Positions 1 through 7,582 of a stretch of DNA of 22,335 nt are shown one piece after another. The stretch lies in contig JAEOUI010000002.1 of assembly GCA_016839425.1 (NCBI GenBank), forward strand, positions 1-22,335, written 5' to 3'. The position numbers and the translations under genes were made by a program. This DNA is from Promethearchaeota archaeon (GTDB lineage Archaea; Asgardarchaeota; Lokiarchaeia; Sigynarchaeales; SOKP01). The notes beneath the pieces were generated by a model. That model was not told the DNA's origin, ran no database searches, and saw only the letters and a program-made list of their open reading frames with translations. Position 1 is the stretch's first letter, and the number at the start of each line of letters is the position of its first letter.

Positions 1-46
1 AAAAACAAATAGTAAATAATAAATTACCAATAATAAAAAGATCGAA
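1..46 (-). terminator. T-rich tract after the Fwd operon
   Basis: Read on the minus strand, the 46 bases after the fwdA stop contain several T runs and no ATG. This fits archaeal oligo-T termination and suggests that the operon ends with fwdA, although the window edge prevents proof. A gene for subunit C could still start further left. Confidence 0.35.
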
Positions 47-1690
47 TTATATATCTCTTAGATTATTCCTATTAAAAATACTTGCCATTGAATCGTAGAA
101 TATTGACGCAAATTTCTGATAAAATTCTTTCTTTTTTAATAGAATTCTTGATATTTCTTCTTTTTGAGGTTTACCCTTTGACCAAAATATTTTTCCATCA
201 TCATTCAAATCGATTTTTTCTTTATTTTTAACAATTTGGCCATCTTTTAAGACGAACTCAATATTGGATAATGCTTTTTCGACTTTTAGATATTCTTTCT
301 GAGAGTCGATCTCATTTATATTCATGTTTAATATATTGAGGTCGCCATCGGCACCAATTCCAAGATGTCCTTTGTGCTCACCAAGACCTAAAGAACGAGC
401 CGGACTGGTGCGAGTCATAATTACGAATTCTAAGAAGCTTAAACTCTTTTCAGATCCGATTAAACTACTTTTCCTTAAAAAATCGTTGTTCATACCTAGT
501 GCAAATTCCTTTCTTGCTGAAGTACTTATTAACCATGTAGCAATCTTAGGAATGTCTAATATATTTGCGTAGTTCGGAAAGTTCATTGTAAATTGAACTT
601 GGTATTTGTTTTGTATTTCAAGAGCTAATTCAATGGCGTTTGCCCATAGAAAACAATCAGTTTCTCTTGTCTTATCAAAAGATCGAACTGAAGCAAAAAT
701 ATCCCCTTCAAGTTCAACAGCGGCACTAATCACAGGTAATTCAGGATTGAAACGCCTCATTGAATTAACTAATCTTCTATCTGAAGTAATTATGGGATTT
801 GTTAAATTGAATCCGATAAATCCAAGGTCAAGATCGAATTCCTGACTGGAATTGAAAAAGTTAACGATATCTGACATGTTTCCATCTGGAAAATAAGAAT
901 TAGCGTGAGCGAGATGGAAAACTTGCGATCTTTTTGATGGTTTCAAGTTTAAAGATTTGATTTTCTTTAAAACAATATCTAAATTTATCATTCCTTGTTC
1001 GTGCTCGTATCCTTCTATATGTGCATGAACGGAATGAGGCAATTCCAAAAATTCGTTTGCTTTAGTAAGGTTTTCATAAACATCCAAGGCGTTAAAATTA
1101 TATAACCTTCCGTTAACTGTAAGATCGTCTCTACACTTTTTAAAATCCCAAATTTCTGATTCGAATGGATTGTAAGCTTTTATTCCAAAAGCCTTGGTTT
1201 TATCTAATAAATCTGAAAGGAAGGACGACATTTCTTCGATTTTCCCTCGTTGATATTCAAGTTCTAAAGGCCATAAAGTGCTGGCGTTTAACAACATGGC
1301 TTTATCCAAAACGGGAATATTGATCAAATTAAATAATGTTTGTTTAGCTAATGAAGGATATACATTAGCTTCAATAAAGAATGTATAACCTTGGGAAATA
1401 TAATTACAAGCTATAGATTCGAGAGAAAATGGAGCCCAATTGGATTTTAAGTTTTTATTGTTCGATAAGATAAGTCTTGCCCAATTAACTTGTTGGGAGG
1501 CAACATGTGAATGAATGTCAATTCCAGCAGGAATTACCGTTTTTCCACTTGCATCAATTTGTTTCACATCACTTTCATTAGTAAAAGAATCGACAATTTT
1601 TCCATTTTCAATTAAAATGTCTTTAACTTCTGCGTCAATCTCGTTTAAAGGATCGATTATAATTCCGTTTTTTATAATTATTTTATTCAT
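47..1690 (-). CDS. fwdA: Formylmethanofuran dehydrogenase subunit A-like amidohydrolase (FwdA), divergent active site
   Basis: In the known enzyme FwdA hydrolyses or forms formylmethanofuran at a dinuclear zinc site, linked by an internal tunnel to the formate/CO2 site of FwdB (first step of CO2 fixation in the archaeal Wood-Ljungdahl branch). The length of 547 aa is normal. Visible family features are the His-x-His pair H60/H62 in GIDIHSHV, the probable carboxylated Lys K171 in GIKAYNPFESEIW, H219/H222/H224 in LPHSVHAH, H259/H262 in FHLAHANSY, and the C-terminal GHLGIGADGDLNI. The segment that normally reads TTDHPNGGPF is FTMNFPNYANI here, so the catalytic and zinc-binding Asp is Asn370 and the next His is Phe371. 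The gene starts 13 bases after fwdD, with GAGG upstream of the ATG. The family is secure; the activity is doubtful. Confidence 0.88.
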   Translation of the reverse strand: MNKIIIKNGIIIDPLNEIDAEVKDILIENGKIVDSFTNESDVKQIDASGKTVIPAGIDIHSHVASQQVNWARLILSNNKNLKSNWAPFSLESIACNYISQGYTFFIEANVYPSLAKQTLFNLINIPVLDKAMLLNASTLWPLELEYQRGKIEEMSSFLSDLLDKTKAFGIKAYNPFESEIWDFKKCRDDLTVNGRLYNFNALDVYENLTKANEFLELPHSVHAHIEGYEHEQGMINLDIVLKKIKSLNLKPSKRSQVFHLAHANSYFPDGNMSDIVNFFNSSQEFDLDLGFIGFNLTNPIITSDRRLVNSMRRFNPELPVISAAVELEGDIFASVRSFDKTRETDCFLWANAIELALEIQNKYQVQFTMNFPNYANILDIPKIATWLISTSARKEFALGMNNDFLRKSSLIGSEKSLSFLEFVIMTRTSPARSLGLGEHKGHLGIGADGDLNILNMNINEIDSQKEYLKVEKALSNIEFVLKDGQIVKNKEKIDLNDDGKIFWSKGKPQKEEISRILLKKKEFYQKFASIFYDSMASIFNRNNLRDI

Positions 1691-1703
1691 GAGAGCGCTG
1701 TCC

Positions 1704-2081
1704 TCATTTTGTTATCTTAATCTTTTTGATAAGTTCCGTAAGGGTTAAAACAGGTTCTCCACTCTTTTCTACTTTAATATCAATATTTTTTAATTTTAAT
1801 TCTGTACCTTCTATACCTGTAAGTTGATTAGCCCAAATAGAAACGGGAATGCAAAGCATTTTGCTCGGTATGTTCTTATTTTCAATTGCTTTTAAAACCA
1901 CGCTACCGTGCTTGCTAATTGCCTTTATATTTGAATCGATGTTTAATTGTAATTTTTTAAAGTCATCTGGATTGATCATCGCAACTGCAACTTTTTCCTG
2001 TATTGAATCAATGTCGTTTTCTATTAACTCTTTTACCTGATCGTGGTCTATTGTCCTAATCGTGTTCAATTTCATTTCCAT
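1704..2081 (-). CDS. fwdD: Formylmethanofuran dehydrogenase subunit D-like (molybdopterin dinucleotide-binding domain)
   Basis: This 125-aa protein matches FwdD in size and position. FwdD supplies the small beta-barrel domain that completes the molybdo/tungstopterin dinucleotide site of FwdB, which is part of one chain in ordinary formate dehydrogenases. Family-like segments are VAVAMINPDDFKKLQL near residues 32-47 and the IPVSIWANQL stretch near residues 98-107, corresponding to the usual PYGPWAN motif. The N-terminal 30 residues look variable. A GGAGAG ribosome site lies in the last codons of fwdB, 7 bases before the ATG, which fixes the start. Only one base separates it from fwdB, so the two are surely cotranscribed. 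Remote similarity makes the call depend partly on its neighbours. Confidence 0.8.
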   Translation of the reverse strand: MEMKLNTIRTIDHDQVKELIENDIDSIQEKVAVAMINPDDFKKLQLNIDSNIKAISKHGSVVLKAIENKNIPSKMLCIPVSIWANQLTGIEGTELKLKNIDIKVEKSGEPVLTLTELIKKIKITK

Positions 2082-2082
2082 A

Positions 2083-3381
2083 TTAATTCTCTCCGATTCT
2101 TTTATTTACCATTTTTAAAATTTCTTCGTCGGAAGGCAAGTTATTAGGAGGATTTATGATCCCTTGGAGTTCAACTGGTATATTATCTAATCTAATTGCC
2201 AAACCTCCTGATTCTATACCCGTAATAGAAGAAGGTAAAATTACATCAGCCAATTGGGCCGTTGCGGTATTCTTATTATCCACCAAAATAATTGGGCGAG
2301 TTACTAACTTAGAACTAAGCTCTTGAGGTAAATGAGAAATTGGATCAGTACCAACAATAATGCTGCAATCAAAATCAGCTTTTTGGATTTTTGTAACAAT
2401 TGTTTCTTCAGAATCAGCAAGCTCGTTATCTTTAAATTGAATATTTTTGTTTCTTCCAACAATGGACAGAGAAACTTGATCAAATCCATTCATATTATAA
2501 TGGCCGCTTCCCATAATTATGGAAATACGACCTTTTTCTTGTCTTTGATTTATCATTTCGACTAACTCTAAGAGTTCTTTTAGAATATGTTCTCCTTGGG
2601 GATCTCTAAGGATTCCTTGTCCAAGGAAAATAACCCCGTTTTCTGCCTCTCTTAAGTTCAATAATAAGCGCTTCAAATCATCATAATCCAACCCTGCAAC
2701 TCCTTCCTCAGGAATACTATTTTCCGAGCAGCATTCATCTTTCAGCGTTTTAATCAAGGCAAGGTCCATACCAGGAGAGATCATTAATGCTAAATCGCGG
2801 ACCCCCATTACTCCAAACGATGCAGTCTTCACGGGATCCAAAATTATTAGTGTTTTTATCTCGCGTCCTGTCATTCTAAATTTGCCTCTTGAAAAAAGAG
2901 CCTTGTTTAATAACCGGGGAATGGATTCTGCAGCATTAAAACCCCATAAGATTATTAAATCCACTTTATTTATAACTTCAGTTAAGGTTGTAAGGGTTAA
3001 TCCAGAAGTGCCAGCTTCTTTTAAGATCTTGCCCTGACAGATTATTGAATTCGAATCTATAAACCCATTTATCGAACGAGCAAGATTTATTCCAGCAGAT
3101 TGCGCTTCACAACTTGAATTAGAAAAGCCATATAATAATGGTTTCGAAGCATTCTTGATAAGCTTCGATACTTCATCTAATGCTTGATCAAATGAAACGG
3201 GTTTTAGGGAACCATTCTGTCTTATCATTGGTGTCGTTATTCGATTTTTACTTGTAACTGAATCAAATTTTTCCTTACCTTTCAAACAAGCACCAACGAT
3301 CTTATCAATGTAAAGCCCATCAGAACTGACGATAATATCGTCACATAACAAGGAACAACCAGTACAGGGAATTCTTTTCAT
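2083..3381 (-). CDS. fwdB: Formylmethanofuran dehydrogenase subunit B-like tungsten/molybdenum oxidoreductase (FwdB), divergent active site
   Basis: FwdB carries the metal-bispyranopterin cofactor that reduces CO2 to formate. At 432 aa the length is normal. Cys6, Cys9, Cys13 and Cys32 form the N-terminal [4Fe-4S] ligand set (PCTGCSLLCDDI and GACLKG). Family motifs follow: TTPMIRQNG (49-57), PLLYGFSNSSCEAQ (81-94) and DLIILWGFN. Cys115 in NSIICQG is the expected metal ligand, encoded TGT and not a selenocysteine TGA. Two residues differ from my memory of the family: the His after this Cys is Gln116 (codon CAG at 3034-3036), and the Arg of MRGHYN is Ser292 (codon AGC at 2506-2508, in MGSGHYN). 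Both are thought to act in catalysis. The chain may therefore bind the cofactor but not catalyse the normal reaction. Confidence 0.87.
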   Translation of the reverse strand: MKRIPCTGCSLLCDDIIVSSDGLYIDKIVGACLKGKEKFDSVTSKNRITTPMIRQNGSLKPVSFDQALDEVSKLIKNASKPLLYGFSNSSCEAQSAGINLARSINGFIDSNSIICQGKILKEAGTSGLTLTTLTEVINKVDLIILWGFNAAESIPRLLNKALFSRGKFRMTGREIKTLIILDPVKTASFGVMGVRDLALMISPGMDLALIKTLKDECCSENSIPEEGVAGLDYDDLKRLLLNLREAENGVIFLGQGILRDPQGEHILKELLELVEMINQRQEKGRISIIMGSGHYNMNGFDQVSLSIVGRNKNIQFKDNELADSEETIVTKIQKADFDCSIIVGTDPISHLPQELSSKLVTRPIILVDNKNTATAQLADVILPSSITGIESGGLAIRLDNIPVELQGIINPPNNLPSDEEILKMVNKRIGEN

Positions 3382-3405
3382 GATTTACTCAAATTTTTCT
3401 AATTA

Positions 3406-3873
3406 TTATTGATAATCTATCTTTATTGCGTCCCGTGGACAATAAGTCTCGCACACGCGGCATTCTCTTTCCCTCCCTTCTGCCTCTAATCGCCTGCAAT
3501 GCTTTAAATTCAATAATTCACATTTACCTTTTTTCACTTGGAATAATTGATGACTTTCTGGGGGGTAATCTGGAGCTTTTCCACTTAGAGTAGGAGGACA
3601 ATATCTGGCGTTAACAGGACAGACGGTAACACAAATGCCACATCCATCACAAAGTTCAGGATCAACATCTATTTTAAGCTCTTTTTCTTGACCTTCTTCC
3701 GAGCCAAGCATTTCTTTTAATGTATCGTAATTCTTCTTATATTTTGGTTCGAGAATGGGAGGACAATCGTCAACTTTAACGGCACCTTTCAACAAGTCTA
3801 AGGCAAACGCCATACATGTAGGCTTTCCACATTTTTTACAATTTGTTTTTGGAAGAAACTTATAATAATCCAT
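3406..3873 (-). CDS. Iron-sulfur protein of the Fwd operon (N-terminal 4Fe-4S 'FeS' domain plus ferredoxin domain)
   Basis: This 155-aa protein probably carries electrons to or from the Fwd-like complex. Cys12, Cys15, Cys20 and Cys37 give the C-x2-C-x4-C-x16-C pattern of the small 4Fe-4S domain known from the corrinoid protein of CO dehydrogenase/acetyl-CoA synthase and from RnfB. Cys75, Cys78, Cys81 and Cys85 (CDGCGICVTVCP) form a ferredoxin cluster. Cys138, Cys141 and Cys145 (CRVCETYCP), with Cys118 or Cys126, suggest another one. Extra Cys92 lies between them. It plays the place of FwdF/FwdG but its architecture is not that of the methanogen polyferredoxin. It is the first gene of the operon, 24 bases before fwdB. 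The domain assignment is good; its partner is inferred. Confidence 0.8.
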   Translation of the reverse strand: MDYYKFLPKTNCKKCGKPTCMAFALDLLKGAVKVDDCPPILEPKYKKNYDTLKEMLGSEEGQEKELKIDVDPELCDGCGICVTVCPVNARYCPPTLSGKAPDYPPESHQLFQVKKGKCELLNLKHCRRLEAEGRERECRVCETYCPRDAIKIDYQ

Positions 3874-4144
3874 GAAATTTTTTGAAATGCTCGACCACCA
3901 AATATTTTTAGTTAAAAATTATTTTGAATAATTATTTATAATATTTTAACTTCTTTAGTATAGGTAAATAAATAAAATACAAAATAAAAGTACACTTCTT
4001 TCATACTATAAAAATAATCTTAAGTTCTTAATAGAGTTATAAAGCATTCTTACTAAAAAGTAATTATTTATCACGCTAACGCTAAAAAAAGTAATAATAT
4101 ACTTAAGAAATAGATTAAAAATTATTTAAATTGAGGAAAAATAA
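3874..4144. promoter_or_regulatory. Divergent promoter region between the Fwd operon and the Mrp gene
   Basis: This very AT-rich gap separates two diverging genes. For the minus strand, a TATA-like AAAATATTATAAATAA lies at 3932-3947, leaving a leader of about 35 bases. For the plus strand, ATAATATACTTA sits near 4094-4105, followed by the ribosome site GAGG at 4133-4136, 8 bases before the ATG. A short direct repeat CGCTAACGCTAA occurs around 4073-4084. No credible reading frame was found here. Confidence 0.45.
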
Positions 4145-4996
4145 ATGGAAAATAAAGAAATTTCGGAAGAATCGGTAAATGACGCAATGATGGACCCTCA
4201 AGCACTCAGAATAAAAGAAAATATGAAAAAGATAAAGCACAAAATAGTTGTAATCTCTGGTAAAGGGGGAGTTGGAAAAACTACTGTCTCGGTAAATCTC
4301 GCAATGTCATTAGCTAGTATCGGTTTAAAAGTAGGCATCTTGGATGTAGATATTACGGGTCCGAATGTAGGGAAAATGCTTGGTATTAGGCCCGATACGA
4401 GACCTCGCGTTGATGCCGAAAAAAAGGTTTTTTTCCCTGTAGATGGCCCATTGAATATAAAGGTCATGAGTATGGCATTCTTAACCCAATCACAAGACGA
4501 TCCAGTAATATGGAGGGGACCAATGAAAATGAGCGCAGTACGTCAATTTCTTGGAGACGCAGAATGGGGGGAACTTGATTTCTTGATTTGTGATTTACCT
4601 CCTGGTACTTCTGATGAAACTTTAGATATTTTGCAATTAATCCCAGACGAAAATGTTGTCGTCGTAACTACACCTCAGGAAGTTGCTTTGATGGATGCTC
4701 GTAAGACTATTAACATGGCCCAACTCATGAAAAGAAATGTGCTTGGTATTGTTGAAAACATGGCAGGCTTTAAATGCCCAAAATGCGGGGAATTTCACTT
4801 GATCTTTGGAAGTGGAGGGGCAGAAAAGGCTTCAAAAGATTTTAAAGTACAACTATTAGGGCGAATTCCATTCGAAAAAGAAGTAGGACAACAAGGTGAC
4901 CAAGGATTGCCTGTAGTTCTAAAATATCCCGAATCAGAAAGCGCTAAGGCCTTCAAGGATATTGTCAAAAACATTCAAGAAGTATTAAAAGGTTAA
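4145..4996 (+). CDS. mrp: Mrp/NBP35-family P-loop ATPase, iron-sulfur cluster carrier
   Basis: Proteins of this family (ApbC/NBP35/Mrp) are soluble dimeric ATPases that hold a [4Fe-4S] cluster between subunits and pass it to apo-enzymes. The 283-aa chain has the deviant Walker A KGGVGKTT at 40-47, the following DVDITGPNVGKMLG segment, the CDLPPGTSDE switch region, and the CxxC pair Cys211/Cys214 in KCPKCGEFH that binds the bridging cluster. There is no N-terminal ferredoxin-like Cys motif and no DUF59 domain, so it is the short archaeal form. The start is supported by GAGG 8 bases upstream. It is divergent from an operon whose products need many Fe-S clusters; a maturation role for that operon is inference only. 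Confidence 0.93.
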   Translation: MENKEISEESVNDAMMDPQALRIKENMKKIKHKIVVISGKGGVGKTTVSVNLAMSLASIGLKVGILDVDITGPNVGKMLGIRPDTRPRVDAEKKVFFPVDGPLNIKVMSMAFLTQSQDDPVIWRGPMKMSAVRQFLGDAEWGELDFLICDLPPGTSDETLDILQLIPDENVVVVTTPQEVALMDARKTINMAQLMKRNVLGIVENMAGFKCPKCGEFHLIFGSGGAEKASKDFKVQLLGRIPFEKEVGQQGDQGLPVVLKYPESESAKAFKDIVKNIQEVLKG

Positions 4997-4998
4997 TA

Positions 4999-5030
4999 AA
5001 TACTTTTTTTGTTTATTTTTTTTATTTAAT
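4999..5030 (+). terminator. Oligo-T terminator after the Mrp gene
   Basis: Long T runs (TTTTTTTGTTTATTTTTTTTATTT) begin a few bases after the stop codon, with no stem. This is the usual form of an archaeal terminator and lies between two convergent genes. Confidence 0.5.
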
Positions 5031-5072
5031 AATGATTATGGATTTTCGAGTAGAAGGACTTTATTTAGTTTA

Positions 5073-5957
5073 TTAAACACCATTAACTCTTTTCTTGAAG
5101 ATTAAATCTTCCATTTTCACATTAAAAATCCGTTCCATGAGAGGACATTTAGCCTTGAGTAGATAATAAATTTCGTTATCGACAGGACCCATATGATATA
5201 AACCCTCAAAATTTCCTTGACCCTTTGATAATATGAGATTACCATCACCGTAAAAATATTCTTTAAATTCATCATTAGCGATGGATACGACTACTCCAGG
5301 CGTCGCAGGGCTTGTAATTACCTTGGATATCTTGGTAAGCCCTATTTCTTCCGCTTCTTTTAGAGTTGCGTCGTTAATTATTGGACCTTCCCTAACAGCA
5401 CATATAATCTCTAAATCAGGTCGGATTTTCTTCAAGGTTAATACAAGAAGCTTATCAAAAACGATTTCTCCACAATTATCTAGTAATATGAATAAGGTCG
5501 AAGCCTTTTCTAAAGAATTCTTGAACTCCTCGTAATCGTTAATAGCTAAATTGTTTACGCTGAAATTCTTAATGTCGTTTACGAGGTCGATATCGTGTTG
5601 ACTCGCTGGATCTAGTGTATTACCTAATGCGGATACAACAAGAGCTTTTAACAGGGGATCTTTGCTATTATCGATTATTTCGTTAAATTCCTCATAGTAT
5701 TCTAAAGCATGTTCGTTATTAGCTTTCTTTATCTCAAAATAAGGATCTTCAACCCCCATAAATTTTGAAACTATCCTGTAAGCCTCTCTTCCAACTAATG
5801 GAGAAGCTGTGTCGTCGGGATTAACGCTTGCAAGAAATTTCATTAGTTCTTTTTGAGCGTTGATAATTGTGATGCGAGAAGTTTCAGGTTTTAGCAAGCG
5901 GAATGCTTTAAAAACTTGGTTAATAAGACACCCATAACAATCTGGTTCTAATTTCAT
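5073..5957 (-). CDS. DUF89 (ARMT1-like) family metal-dependent phosphatase-like protein
   Basis: DUF89 proteins are metal-dependent phosphatases proposed to remove damaged phosphometabolites; human ARMT1 belongs here, and archaeal members carry an N-terminal CxxC. The 294-aa protein starts MKLEPDCYGC, with Cys7 and Cys10. Conserved family patches are ALGNTLDP near residue 110, LLDNCGEIVFD (about 158-168, the usual DNaGE motif, with Cys in the variable place) and LSKGQGNFEGL near the C-terminus. An open frame runs 96 bases further upstream, but it reads as a lysine-rich and hydrophobic stretch unlike the family. ATG at 5957 gives the canonical N-terminus, and a TATA-like TTATATGG at 5981-5988 predicts a leaderless start there. 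The physiological substrate is unknown. Confidence 0.87.
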   Translation of the reverse strand: MKLEPDCYGCLINQVFKAFRLLKPETSRITIINAQKELMKFLASVNPDDTASPLVGREAYRIVSKFMGVEDPYFEIKKANNEHALEYYEEFNEIIDNSKDPLLKALVVSALGNTLDPASQHDIDLVNDIKNFSVNNLAINDYEEFKNSLEKASTLFILLDNCGEIVFDKLLVLTLKKIRPDLEIICAVREGPIINDATLKEAEEIGLTKISKVITSPATPGVVVSIANDEFKEYFYGDGNLILSKGQGNFEGLYHMGPVDNEIYYLLKAKCPLMERIFNVKMEDLIFKKRVNGV

Positions 5958-6080
5958 TTTTTTAATTGAGCGTGCCTTGATTATATGGAGTAAAATAATG
6001 AAAAAAATTAAAGATTTTCGATAATGCTTTCTTTTTTTCTCTAATAAAGACATGCATAAGAGAATTATTAACTTATAATT

Positions 6081-6230
6081 TTAAAGATTGATATCCACTT
6101 TAATCGATTGAACATTTTCGGGAATCTTTTTAAGAGAAGATAATATACCTTTGAATATATTTCCGATAATACCCTTGGCGAACTCGTTTAAAGGAATGTC
6201 TTTATCATTTACTTTTAGATTAACTTCCAT
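6081..6230 (-). CDS. Small conserved-looking archaeal protein, 49 aa
   Basis: A 49-codon gene, MEVNLKVNDKDIPLNEFAKG at the start and ending IKVDINL. It has a ribosome site (TGATGAG) about 8 bases before the ATG and lies 123 bases upstream of the DUF89 gene on the same strand. The pattern of a basic N-terminal beta strand, PLNEF, GIIGNIFKGILSSL helix and a final beta strand resembles short proteins I recall from several archaea, whose function is not known. The composition is not like random AT-rich DNA, as charged and hydrophobic residues alternate cleanly. I do not know a function. Confidence 0.6.
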   Translation of the reverse strand: MEVNLKVNDKDIPLNEFAKGIIGNIFKGILSSLKKIPENVQSIKVDINL

Positions 6231-6275
6231 ATTTATTCTCATCAAATATAATTATAATTCATAATTTTTTTGAAA

Positions 6276-6285
6276 ATTTATAAAT
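6276..6285. promoter_or_regulatory. Palindromic TATA box between divergent genes
   Basis: ATTTATAAAT is a perfect palindrome, 45 bases from the start of the 49-aa gene (minus) and 50 bases from the thiolase start (plus). Because it reads the same both ways, one box could serve both genes, each with a leader of roughly 20-30 bases. Separate TATA-like sequences closer to the small gene (near 6249-6259) remain possible. Confidence 0.4.
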
Positions 6286-6335
6286 CTTGACATTGCAGAC
6301 TATTATTAACAAAAAAAGATTGAATAAAATAGATC

Positions 6336-7568
6336 ATGCATAAAGTAGTAATAGTTAATGGTGCAAGAACTCCAATAGGTCGTTTTGGTAAAACACTTAA
6401 AAGTGTTCCAGCTGTAGATCTAGGTGCCATAGCAATAAAAGAAGCGATCAAACGTTCTGGTGTTGAAACAAAAAATATTGATAATGTAATTTTGGGAGCC
6501 ATACATCAAGAAGGAATGGGAAATAATCCTGCAAGAATAGCTTCTTTAAAAGCTGGAATACCTCACACATCGGGTGCAATCACCGTTAATAATGTCTGCT
6601 CTTCTGGAATGAAAGCTGTCGAAATCGCAGCTCATAGAATTATACTCGATAAAGACGAAATTATAGTAGCAGGCGGAATGGAAAGCAACAGTCAATGTCC
6701 ATACATGATAATGAACGCTCGATGGGGTTTTAGAATCGGTTCTAACGAGATTGTGGATGCGCTTTATTACGATGGATTTACGGATACTTATGAAATGTAC
6801 GGAGGGTATCAACATGTTGGCGAAACGGCTGAAAATATTCTAGAAAAACAAGATTTTATCCTAGATAAATATAAATTACCCTCTTTTTCATTGTCATTTG
6901 AGGAGATAAACGAATTTGCCTTCAAGAGTCACGAGAAATACTTCAAAGCCAAGTCTAAAGGATTTTTTAAAGAAATAACACCTGTAAAAATGGAACTACA
7001 AGGAAAGAGCATTCATCTAATAGAGGACGAAAGTCCTCGAAAAAATTTAACAATCAACGATTTAAATCAAATGAAACCACTATTCAAAAAAAATGGAATG
7101 GTAACGGCAGGTAATGTAACTAATTTAAACGACGGTGCTAGTGCCTTGGTGTTGATGTCAGAAGAGAAATTTGAAGCATTGGGACTAGAGCCTTTAGGAT
7201 ATTGGATAGAATCTTCAGAAGGCAATGTAGAGCCAGAATTTATGGGAATTGGTCCAATTGTTGCCATAAAAAAATTATTAAAAAAAACAAATTTAATGAA
7301 AAAAAATATTGATATATTTGAAATAAATGAAGCACAAGCACAACAAGTACTTTTTTGCGTGAAAGCATTAGAATTAGATCTTAGTAAAGTAAATGTAAAC
7401 GGCGGAGCTATTGCTTTAGGGCATCCTCCAGGCATGACAGGAGCAAGATTAATATTAACAGCTTTAAATGAATTGAAAATAAGGAATGGAATACGAGCTG
7501 TATGCTCTCAATGCGCTGGAGGAGGAACGGGCATGGCAACATTGATACAAAATAATATAAAATCTTAG
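6336..7568 (+). CDS. Thiolase, acetyl-CoA C-acetyltransferase family
   Basis: Thiolases condense two acyl-CoA molecules or cleave 3-ketoacyl-CoA. The 410-aa protein has the full catalytic set: nucleophile Cys88 in NNVCSSGMKA, the NEAxA motif (FEINEAQAQQ), His363 in GGAIALGHPPGMTGAR and Cys393 in CAGGGTGMA. Other family blocks are AGGMES, HVGETAEN and GNVTNLNDGASA. This is the bacterial-type degradative/biosynthetic thiolase, not the archaeal mevalonate thiolase that travels with HMG-CoA synthase and a DUF35 protein, neither of which is nearby. GHPPG replaces the usual GHPxGxSG and Gln replaces Phe in NEAFA, minor changes. A role in fatty acid beta-oxidation or acetoacetyl-CoA formation is inferred; no other beta-oxidation gene is present in the window. 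Confidence 0.92.
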   Translation: MHKVVIVNGARTPIGRFGKTLKSVPAVDLGAIAIKEAIKRSGVETKNIDNVILGAIHQEGMGNNPARIASLKAGIPHTSGAITVNNVCSSGMKAVEIAAHRIILDKDEIIVAGGMESNSQCPYMIMNARWGFRIGSNEIVDALYYDGFTDTYEMYGGYQHVGETAENILEKQDFILDKYKLPSFSLSFEEINEFAFKSHEKYFKAKSKGFFKEITPVKMELQGKSIHLIEDESPRKNLTINDLNQMKPLFKKNGMVTAGNVTNLNDGASALVLMSEEKFEALGLEPLGYWIESSEGNVEPEFMGIGPIVAIKKLLKKTNLMKKNIDIFEINEAQAQQVLFCVKALELDLSKVNVNGGAIALGHPPGMTGARLILTALNELKIRNGIRAVCSQCAGGGTGMATLIQNNIKS

Positions 7569-7582
7569 GATTTTAATTTCAA

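Noticed and set aside
324..1748. Open frames on the opposite strand of the fwdA gene
   Set aside because: They overlap a strongly supported gene and have no family features.
3034..3039. Selenocysteine at the FwdB metal site
   Set aside because: The codon is TGT (Cys); no in-frame TGA is present in the gene.
3048..3060. tRNA T-loop-like TTCGAATCT
   Set aside because: It is inside the fwdB coding region and no cloverleaf partner sequences surround it.
5958..6053. N-terminal extension of the DUF89 protein with a hydrophobic segment (possible signal anchor)
   Set aside because: The family begins at about MKLEPDCYGC, and a TATA-like box at 5981-5988 lies inside the extension, placing transcription at the downstream ATG.
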